Notes under the pieces: generated by a model
Databases searched by the model: none
What the model saw: the letters and a program-made list of their open reading frames with translations, nothing else
What the model was told of the DNA's origin: nothing
Source of the DNA: Planctomycetota bacterium
GTDB taxonomy: Bacteria > Planctomycetota > UBA1135 > UBA2386
Direction of reading: 5' to 3'
NCBI GenBank assembly: GCA_003235605.1
Contig: QJVU01000775.1
Location: 1 to 12,089, forward strand
DNA length: 12,089 bases
Made by a program: the position numbers and the translations under genes
In this document: in pieces, positions 1 to 5,390 of the stretch
Layout: each line of letters opens with the position of its first letter
Position numbering within the stretch: position 1 is the first letter of the stretch

Positions 1-1161
1 GAGGGTCGCCAACTGGTTGGCGCTGGTAATCCGGATGTTGTTGAAGTGGGTGAGTTGGTCGCCAGTGCGCATCCCCAGCCTGAAAGCCTCGGAGTCCTCG
101 AAGATCGACTGCACGACGACGCGCGCCTCGGTCTCGCCCGGGGACTTCATGTACCAGGCATTCATGTCCAGGGTGCCGTGCTCGGCATGTTTGCCTGCCA
201 TCATCTCAGCCAGGAAGTTCCGGATCTGGTTGCTGGCGATGGCAAAGCCGACGCCGGTATTGACGCGCCCGCGGTCGCGGACGGTGATGCGACCGTTGAT
301 GCCGACGATCTCACCGTTCTCGTTGAACAGCGGTCCGCCGGAGTTCCCCGGGTTGACCGGTGCGTCGATCTGGATGCAGTCCGGGTACACCAGCATGCGG
401 TTCTGGCGCCCCTTCTGGTAGCGGTGGGTGCCGGACACCACGCCCCAGGTCAGCGTCGGTGTGAAGTCGGTCGCAAGCAGGAACGGGTTGCCCATGGCAA
501 ACACTGTCTCACCCACCAGCAGGGCATCGGAGTCCCCCAGAGGCGAGTGGGGGTAGGGCTCACCGTCCTTCCGCGGCTCCAGCAGGAGGATCGCGAGGTC
601 ACTGCCGGGATCCACTCCCAGCACCTGGGCCTTGTAGAGGTTGCCGTCGGGAAGGCCGATCTTCATGACCTTGTGGGCCGGATCCCAGCCGTCGCCTGCC
701 GGGGGCTCACCGAAGGGGTTGTCGTCGTCCTGTTTCGGTCCTGGCTCTCGGCGGGGAATCCCGGTCGGGCGGCTTGCGGGTCGACTGTCCGGAATGACGT
801 TCCGCTCGGTGGGGGGAACGACCTTGGGCTTGTTGTCGTCCTGCCGACCCTTCTGGTCGGGCATCGGTGCCGGCTTCGGTTCGTTCTCGTCCGGCGGTTG
901 GTCCGGTCCCGGCGGTCGGCCTCGCGGACGCCCGCGGGATGCCACCACGTGGAAGTTGGAGATCACGAAGCCGCGAGGGTGGAAGATCACACCGGAGCCA
1001 CCCCCGGGTGAGTTCAGCGCCATCACCGAGCAGACTGACTTGGCGGCTTTCTCGATCACCGTCGTCCGGCGGGCTTGGGCCTGCAGAACGGCATCGAGGT
1101 CGTCACCACCCTGGGGTGCGGCGAGGCCGAGAGCAAGAAGCAAGGGAACGAGTGTGGCCAT
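1..1161 (-). CDS. Trypsin-like S1C (HtrA/DegP-type) serine protease, C-terminus cut by window edge
   Basis: 387 codons are visible, starting at the ATG at 1161-1159. An in-frame TGA at 1182-1180 with no alternative start codon in between fixes this start. A short hydrophobic leader (residues ~4-15, ending in LGLAAPQ) suggests export, although its N-region lacks the usual Lys/Arg. The catalytic triad is complete: His71 in SNFHVV, Asp188 in GSDLAIL, Ser274 in GNSGGPL. AMGNP (~222-226) and GFAIAS (~305-310) match the S1C protease core. From ~345 the sequence VVVQSIFEDS...GMRTGDQL looks like the first half of a PDZ domain. A Pro/Arg/Asp-rich insert of about 90 residues (~75-163) lies between His71 and the conserved strand before Asp188, which is unusual for S1C. 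The gene begins 1 nt after the stop of the NPCBM gene (TGACATG), so translation is probably coupled. By family it is an envelope protease or chaperone; its substrate is unknown. Confidence 0.93.
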   Translation of the reverse strand, partial: MATLVPLLLALGLAAPQGGDDLDAVLQAQARRTTVIEKAAKSVCSVMALNSPGGGSGVIFHPRGFVISNFHVVASRGRPRGRPPGPDQPPDENEPKPAPMPDQKGRQDDNKPKVVPPTERNVIPDSRPASRPTGIPRREPGPKQDDDNPFGEPPAGDGWDPAHKVMKIGLPDGNLYKAQVLGVDPGSDLAILLLEPRKDGEPYPHSPLGDSDALLVGETVFAMGNPFLLATDFTPTLTWGVVSGTHRYQKGRQNRMLVYPDCIQIDAPVNPGNSGGPLFNENGEIVGINGRITVRDRGRVNTGVGFAIASNQIRNFLAEMMAGKHAEHGTLDMNAWYMKSPGETEARVVVQSIFEDSEAFRLGMRTGDQLTHFNNIRITSANQLATL

Positions 1162-1162
1162 G

Positions 1163-2380
1163 TCAGGAGCCTTGCTTGATCAAGCGGGCTTCAGCGAACA
1201 CACAGTGGTCTCCAAAGTCGTAGTTCTTGCCGAAGTCCGCCTCGATGGTGAGGCGGTCGACTTTGCGGATCTCGATCTTCAAATCCACCGGATCGCTCTG
1301 TCGTGTCAGGGGTTTGGATTCGTAGAGCACCTTGTCACCGTGCAGAACGCGGAAGATCGCGTGCGCCGGACCGGAGCTGCGGTCTTCGATCCCGATGGTG
1401 GCTTCCAGGTAATCGTAGTGTCCGTCAGTTGAGTACGTCAGCCTCGTGCGAGGGATCAGCACCAGGCCGTTCTGATAGTCCCTTCCGCCGAGCCGGATGC
1501 CCGGGCCCGACGCGGACTCGTTCTTCCGCCACTTCCAGACGCGGCTGAAGGCCGGGGTCTGATCGACCTTGATCGGGGTCAGGTCCGTCAGGTAGACCAG
1601 TCGATCGCTCAACACCAGGATTTCGCTGACGCGCTCCCTCAGGACATGGAGGTCGACCTTCTCGTCCAGGCGCATCACGCATTGCTCGCCGTCGATGCCC
1701 ACGAGCTTGCCTGACACAACGCGACCGTCTCGAAAGGTGACGTCGACTCGGGGTCGTGGCTGGGGATCTGGGAGCACACCCGCACCCCCCGACATCACCA
1801 GACCGTAGAGTCGCGCAACCTCCAGATACCGCTCCACGCCCCGCACCTCGTAGTAGACCTTGCCGTCCGCGAAGCGGTCGATGGTCACGGTGCGCTGCAG
1901 CACCTTCGCGCCAGCCTGGATGTAGATCAGATCGTTGTCGTCTTTTGGCCTTTCGGCGTAGCTAGCGAAGCCTCCGTCCTCTTCGGCCGCCTTGGCGAAG
2001 CGGACCGCCTTGACGTATTGGAGGGGGACAACGACGGGTCGAGCGAGCAGCGGCGAACTGAAGCGGACGTTGCCGCCATCACAGCTCTGGACGGTGGCAG
2101 GAAGTGTCACGCCAGTGCGCAGGATCACCAGTCCGGGAGCGGTATCACCGCCGCGGCTGCCCCGGGCGAGGCGGATCGTCCGCAGGCTGGCCAGTTGCAC
2201 GACCCGGGGCTCGGTAGAACCCTCCACCAGCACCCGCAGGTTGCCAGCATCGTCCGCGCTCAGCAGCTTGCCCAGCACTGCCCTGCCTTGAATCGGCCGG
2301 AGCTCGTCTGGAGGCTCCTGGGCTTGCAGCAACGGCAGGCCCAGGAGCAGTGGGAGGAACAGGTGGAGGCCGGACTTCAC
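1163..2380 (-). CDS. Exported protein with C-terminal NPCBM/NEW2 domain
   Basis: 405 residues from a GTG start at 2380-2378 that shares one base with the TAG stop of the preceding gene (TAGTG). The open frame extends ~95 codons upstream, but that part is Arg-rich out-of-frame translation of the neighbour. The GTG is followed at once by a signal peptide (KSGLHLFLPLLLGLPLLQA, likely cleaved before QEPP). Residues ~28-260 are beta-rich with two similar-looking segments, 'GRAVLGKLLS...GNLRVLV' and 'DGRVVSGKLVGIDGEQCVM', which may be duplicated small barrels. Residues ~262-402 resemble NPCBM/NEW2: an entry around LVYLTDLTPI, then RLGGRDYQNGLVL, and a closing FGKNYDFGDHCVFAEARLI. NPCBM domains are found beside carbohydrate-binding or glycosidase modules and are common in planctomycete exported proteins. 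No catalytic domain is seen, so a binding or scaffold role at the envelope is inferred. Confidence 0.88.
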   Translation of the reverse strand: MKSGLHLFLPLLLGLPLLQAQEPPDELRPIQGRAVLGKLLSADDAGNLRVLVEGSTEPRVVQLASLRTIRLARGSRGGDTAPGLVILRTGVTLPATVQSCDGGNVRFSSPLLARPVVVPLQYVKAVRFAKAAEEDGGFASYAERPKDDNDLIYIQAGAKVLQRTVTIDRFADGKVYYEVRGVERYLEVARLYGLVMSGGAGVLPDPQPRPRVDVTFRDGRVVSGKLVGIDGEQCVMRLDEKVDLHVLRERVSEILVLSDRLVYLTDLTPIKVDQTPAFSRVWKWRKNESASGPGIRLGGRDYQNGLVLIPRTRLTYSTDGHYDYLEATIGIEDRSSGPAHAIFRVLHGDKVLYESKPLTRQSDPVDLKIEIRKVDRLTIEADFGKNYDFGDHCVFAEARLIKQGS

Positions 2381-3387
2381 TATCCGCCGGTGCCAGACTT
2401 GCCGAGCTTCTTGTAGAACTCCTCCAGCATCTTCTTGTAGTGGCTGGGCATCTTGCTCTTGAGCTCGGCCTCGATGGACTTGCGCTCCTCGTCTTTCAGC
2501 TTGCCCCACTTGTCGGCCACGTTCTTCACGTTGCGAAGCGGCCCTGTCTTTCCTTCGCCTCCGGGAAGCGCGCTGTGGGTTGCGGGGCGAATGCCGCCGG
2601 CTCCGCCGGGAGGGCCACCACCCTGCTGCTGTTGCTCCATCATCTCGATGATCTTCTCGAGCCACTCGATGACGTGCTTCTGCTTGTCCTGGGTGTCCTT
2701 GCCGGTGTCGGTCTTGCGGATCTTGCGCTCGCAGTTCTTCATGATGTCTGAAATCTCATGGAGAACGCCTTCCTGCCGCTCGAGCTCGGCAAGGATCTGC
2801 GCGGCGCTGGCGCGGAGCCTCTCCGGCGCTTGCTTGAACTCGCGCAGGAAGGCATGGAAGAACAAGATCGCGCGTTCCCGGTCGGGAATCTGTGCCAGAG
2901 CATGGCCGTAGAAGTAGATCACCTCTGAGTCCAGGGGCGTCTTCTCCAGGTGGTGCTCGACGAACTCGGCGAGGATCCTGGCCGCGTCGTCGGGCTCGTC
3001 AGTGTCCAGGAGGAAACGAGCCAACTGGTAGCGGGCATAGGCCGTGACGTAGGAATCGTTGCTGCTGGTTATGACCTTGGTCAGCGCCAGGGCTGCGGCC
3101 GGCTCGGCATCTTCGGCCAGCTTCGCTGCCTTGGCATAGTCGGGAAACAGCTTCCGCAGCAACCCGTCCACGGCGTACTTGGCGGTCTCGGCTTCCACCG
3201 CCAGGCGGAACGCCTGGATCTGCGCTTCGGTTGCACCCTGCTTGCGGACGTGGTCCTCGAAGGCCTTCTGGTCGAAGGCCTTGTAGCGCACATCCTGGGC
3301 AGCCCTGGGCTTGTCGGTGGGCTCGCCTTGCGCGACGAGTCCACCGACGAACAGGGCGGCAACGACAAGTTTCACTGGGAGCTTCAT
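2380..3387 (-). CDS. Exported helical-repeat protein with QQQQG linker and C-terminal WGKL motif
   Basis: 335 residues from the ATG at 3387-3385, 10 nt after the stop of the short upstream ORF. MKLPVKLVVAALFVGGLVA is a good signal peptide, likely cleaved before QGEP. Residues ~40-205 are helical with TPR-like character (for example YARYQLARFLLDTDEPDDAARIL, ~118-140, and AILFFHAFLREF, ~173-184), suggesting a protein-interaction scaffold. Residues ~227-255 (TGKDTQDKQKHVIEWLEKII then EMMEQQQQ) and the C-terminal block ~292-329 (ADKWGKLKDEERKSIEAEL, then MPSHYKKMLEEFYKKL) resemble motifs I know from uncharacterised planctomycete proteins, where a WGxLP...YR..IEEYF pattern ends the protein. A Gly/Pro linker (~256-282) joins these parts. 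It has no enzymatic motif. The function is unknown; its place between the coiled-coil and NPCBM genes suggests a partner in the same periplasmic assembly. Confidence 0.85.
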   Translation of the reverse strand: MKLPVKLVVAALFVGGLVAQGEPTDKPRAAQDVRYKAFDQKAFEDHVRKQGATEAQIQAFRLAVEAETAKYAVDGLLRKLFPDYAKAAKLAEDAEPAAALALTKVITSSNDSYVTAYARYQLARFLLDTDEPDDAARILAEFVEHHLEKTPLDSEVIYFYGHALAQIPDRERAILFFHAFLREFKQAPERLRASAAQILAELERQEGVLHEISDIMKNCERKIRKTDTGKDTQDKQKHVIEWLEKIIEMMEQQQQGGGPPGGAGGIRPATHSALPGGEGKTGPLRNVKNVADKWGKLKDEERKSIEAELKSKMPSHYKKMLEEFYKKLGKSGTGG

Positions 3388-3397
3388 CTCGTCACCG

Positions 3398-3637
3398 TTA
3401 CCGGTCTGGTTTCTGCTCGTTGATCTTGGCCTGGCCTTCCTTGTTGATGCGGTTGGCCAGCTTCCGAGTCAGCTTCTCGACCTTGCCCTGCTTACGCGAG
3501 ATCTCGACGGCCTCTTCCTTGCCCTCTTCGGTCACGCGGAGTTGCTTGGGCACATCGTTGTCGTAGCGCTTCGTGCGCTTGTGCACCCGCTCTTGGAGCA
3601 TCTTGATCAGTTTCAGCTCAGCGGATCGAGGCACCAA
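3398..3637 (-). CDS. Short ORF, probable detached C-terminal module of the upstream coiled-coil protein
   Basis: Up to 79 residues, beginning at TTG (3637-3635) or the next codon GTG (3634-3632) and ending at TAA (3400-3398). It lies in exactly the same frame as the preceding gene, separated by that gene's TGA (3664-3662) and eight sense codons (PFSDAEPP). The sequence PLVPRSAELKLIKMLQERV followed by HKRTKRY closely resembles the 'PLVDxxAELKMIRxLQxRVNRRT' block that ends many planctomycete homologues of the upstream protein. Codons after the TGA keep the G/C third-position bias, so the region looks conserved rather than decayed. No strong Shine-Dalgarno sequence is seen before TTG/GTG. Three readings are open: separate translation by reinitiation, TGA readthrough, or a recent nonsense mutation or sequencing error that split one gene. 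It lacks its own signal peptide, so if made separately it would stay in the cytoplasm, which argues against an independent functional protein. Confidence 0.6.
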   Translation of the reverse strand: MVPRSAELKLIKMLQERVHKRTKRYDNDVPKQLRVTEEGKEEAVEISRKQGKVEKLTRKLANRINKEGQAKINEQKPDR

Positions 3638-3646
3638 CGGTGGCTC
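3628..3646 (-). other. Imperfect hairpin 15 nt downstream of the in-frame TGA
   Basis: On the coding strand GAGCCACC-GTT-GGTGCCTC can fold into an 8-bp stem with one C-C mismatch and a 3-nt loop. It starts 15 nt after the TGA at 3664-3662 and contains both candidate start codons (TTG, GTG) of the short ORF. It could influence reinitiation or readthrough, or be a chance palindrome in GC-rich DNA. The spacing is loosely like a bacterial SECIS, but nothing else supports selenocysteine. Confidence 0.3.
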
Positions 3647-3661
3647 GGCGTCGCTGAAGGG

Positions 3662-5347
3662 TCAAGGTTCGCCTTCCTGGTCCTTGTCCTCAATCGCTTG
3701 CCTGAGGGCCTCGATGAGCATCTTGAGGGTCTCCTCGATTTCCTTCTGCGCGGAGTTCGTGGAGATGCCGGTGTGGAACCGTTGCAGCTTGCGGCCGACC
3801 CGCTTCAGATCGTCGCGCAACTCGCCAACGAGGTCCGGGAACACCGCGGTGGTGCCCTCCTCTTCGAGCAACTTCAGGGCGCCGCCGGCGTCGGCAGCCA
3901 GCTCGAACTCGCCGTTGGCCAGTTGCTCGCAGCGCTCCTTCAGATTGGACGGCAGGCCTCCGTCGGCGGTGAGCGCCTGCTTGCGCAGCCTCTCCACCTG
4001 CCTGGTCTTCGTGGTGATCGACTTCTGCTTGGCCAACATGGCGCCGAAGCGCTCTTCGAGGGAACGCAGAACCTCGTCCTGGAGCTCCTGGCGTAGCTGG
4101 GCGAGAGCCTCCTCCAGCTTGCGTCTGGCTTCCTCCAGATCCTCCTTGGCATCCTGCTGGTCCTGCTTGGCCTTGCTCGGCTTGCGCTCCTTCAGCTGGC
4201 CCGCGGCCGACTTCTGCTTGGGCACTGCCTGCTGGACGTTGTCCTTGCCGGGGGTGGGCTTGGAGCCCTCGCCGCTGCCGTCACCCGACTGCTCGGACTT
4301 CTCCATGTCCTGGGCGAGGCGGTCGGTGTCGATGCGAGTCTGCTCCTGGTTCTTTGCCTGTTGCTCGAAGGGCAGGCTCTGCAGCCTCCGTCGGGCCTCT
4401 TCAGCCATCTCGTCCAGGTCCTTCTTGGCTTTCTCGAGCTTGTCGATGGCCTTGTCCATGTCCTCGAGAGAACCCTCCGGCTGCTGGTCTTGGAGCTTGC
4501 TTTGGGCATCGCCCATCGCACCTGCTGCTGCCTGGGCCGCGCCGGAGCTTTGACCACCTTGGCCGCCTTGACCACCCTGGCCGCCTTGACCACCCTGGCC
4601 GCCCTGGCCGCCTTGGCCGCCCTGACCTGGCTCTCCCTGTTCACCGGGTTTGCCACCGCTGTCGCCGGCCGCCAGATCCTTGGCGTCTTTCTCGATGCCC
4701 TTCAGTTCCTTCGCGAGATCCGTCGTCTTGGACTTCAGCTGGCCTTCCTGGCTGGCCATGTTCTGGTTGTCCTTGGCGGAGGCTGAGAACGCCTTGTCGT
4801 TGGTCTGCTTGCGGATGTCTTTCTGTTCCTGGATCAGTGCGTCGATCCTGGCCTTGGCGTTCTCGAGGTCCTTCAGGTGTTTTGCCAAGGCCTCGCTCTT
4901 GGCAGCATCGTCCTTTTCCTTGCTCTGATCCTTGATCAGACCCTCGACGCGTTTCTTGAATGCCTCGAGGCGCTCGATCTCCTTCAGCAGTTCTTCGATC
5001 CGGGAATCCCCCTTGAGCAGCAGCTCGATGAGCTTGTCCAGGTCCTTGACGACCTTGTGGCAGCTCTCGAGGGCATCGTCCCAGTTCTCCTTTTCCAGGA
5101 GGACCTTGATGTCGGCCATCTTCTGATGGATGCCCTTCACCTCGATGAACTTGTTGGCAGCGCCCAAGAGCCGGGCTTTGTCAGGATCCGTGGCTGCCAG
5201 GGTGACCTGCAGTTTCTGCATCCGGTCCGTGAGCTTCGCAAAGGCCAGCTTCGCCTGCTCCTGCTTGCTGACCACGGTGTCCGGCTGGGCAACCACGCCG
5301 GCGGCAAGCAACGACGCAAGCAGGCCGAGTTTCAGAATGGCTCTCAT
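3662..5347 (-). CDS. Exported coiled-coil protein with collagen-like Gly-X-Y segment
   Basis: 561 residues from the ATG at 5347-5345, chosen over longer in-frame starts up to 5515. It directly precedes a signal peptide (MRAILKLGLLASLLAAGVVA, likely cleaved before QPDT), and GGGAG lies 8 nt upstream. Residues ~25-225 are charged helices of coiled-coil type. Residues 232-267 are twelve uninterrupted Gly-X-Y triplets (GKP, GEQ, GEP, eight GQG, GQS). After an Ala-rich patch come further helices (~285-335), a linker, and a conserved-looking block ~365-555 that includes EEARRKLEEALAQLRQEL, LEERFGAMLAKQ, EEEGTTAVFPDLVGELRDDL and EIEETLKMLIEAL. I recognise this last block as a family in planctomycetes whose members continue into an 'AELKMIRSLQ' tail. 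Here a TGA stops translation just before that tail. The 43-nt gap to the preceding gene shows no hairpin terminator. The molecular function is not known; a structural or scaffold role in the periplasm is inferred. Confidence 0.87.
   Translation of the reverse strand: MRAILKLGLLASLLAAGVVAQPDTVVSKQEQAKLAFAKLTDRMQKLQVTLAATDPDKARLLGAANKFIEVKGIHQKMADIKVLLEKENWDDALESCHKVVKDLDKLIELLLKGDSRIEELLKEIERLEAFKKRVEGLIKDQSKEKDDAAKSEALAKHLKDLENAKARIDALIQEQKDIRKQTNDKAFSASAKDNQNMASQEGQLKSKTTDLAKELKGIEKDAKDLAAGDSGGKPGEQGEPGQGGQGGQGGQGGQGGQGGQGGQGGQSSGAAQAAAGAMGDAQSKLQDQQPEGSLEDMDKAIDKLEKAKKDLDEMAEEARRRLQSLPFEQQAKNQEQTRIDTDRLAQDMEKSEQSGDGSGEGSKPTPGKDNVQQAVPKQKSAAGQLKERKPSKAKQDQQDAKEDLEEARRKLEEALAQLRQELQDEVLRSLEERFGAMLAKQKSITTKTRQVERLRKQALTADGGLPSNLKERCEQLANGEFELAADAGGALKLLEEEGTTAVFPDLVGELRDDLKRVGRKLQRFHTGISTNSAQKEIEETLKMLIEALRQAIEDKDQEGEP
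4553..4624 (-). repeat. Tandem 9-bp repeat encoding (Gly-Gly-Gln)8
   Basis: Eight consecutive 9-bp units lie within the coiled-coil gene. On the plus strand they alternate between ACCACC and GCCGCC followed by TTG or CTG, so the first six fall into three 18-bp pairs, followed by two GCCGCC units. The alternation suggests growth by duplication of an 18-bp unit, that is replication slippage. In protein terms it is the core of a Gly-X-Y run (residues 232-267). Copy number may vary between strains, and this is also a place where assemblies can collapse or expand. Confidence 0.9.
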
Positions 5348-5355
5348 GGGTTCAT

Positions 5356-5360
5356 CTCCC
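5356..5360 (-). promoter_or_regulatory. Ribosome binding site of the coiled-coil protein gene
   Basis: GGGAG on the coding strand, 8 nt before the ATG at 5347, lies in the 43-nt gap after the DUF4175-like gene. It supports the start that exposes a signal peptide. Confidence 0.7.
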
Positions 5361-5390
5361 GACAGGCGTTTCTGGGATGCTATCTGAAGG

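Noticed and set aside
46..1011. 321-codon open frame on the plus strand at the left edge
   Set aside because: The opposite strand encodes an intact protease catalytic triad, so this is a high-GC shadow.
2381..2665. N-terminal extension of the NPCBM protein by 95 codons
   Set aside because: It is Arg-rich out-of-frame translation of the helical-repeat gene and would bury the signal peptide.
3662..3664. Alternative genetic code with TGA as a sense codon
   Set aside because: Other genes in the window end convincingly at TGA (for example the ATGA overlap at 7778 and the NPCBM stop at 1163), so TGA acts as a stop in this organism.
3662..3664. Selenocysteine insertion at the TGA
   Set aside because: The position lies in a Pro-rich linker with no redox motif or Cys equivalent expected in the family, and the downstream hairpin is short and imperfect.
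3311..4096. 261-codon open frame on the plus strand spanning the region of the in-frame TGA
   Set aside because: Its Leu-rich translation is the complement of Gln/Glu/Lys-rich helices on the minus strand; it does not explain the conserved AELKLIK tail.
4553..4624. CRISPR-like or regulatory repeat array
   Set aside because: Units are 9 bp, contiguous without spacers, in frame and encode Gly-Gly-Gln.
5344..5355. Minimal ORF ATG-AAC-CCA-TGA overlapping the start of the coiled-coil gene
   Set aside because: The Shine-Dalgarno sequence abuts its ATG, leaving no spacing, while it is well spaced for the real start; a three-codon ORF is expected by chance.
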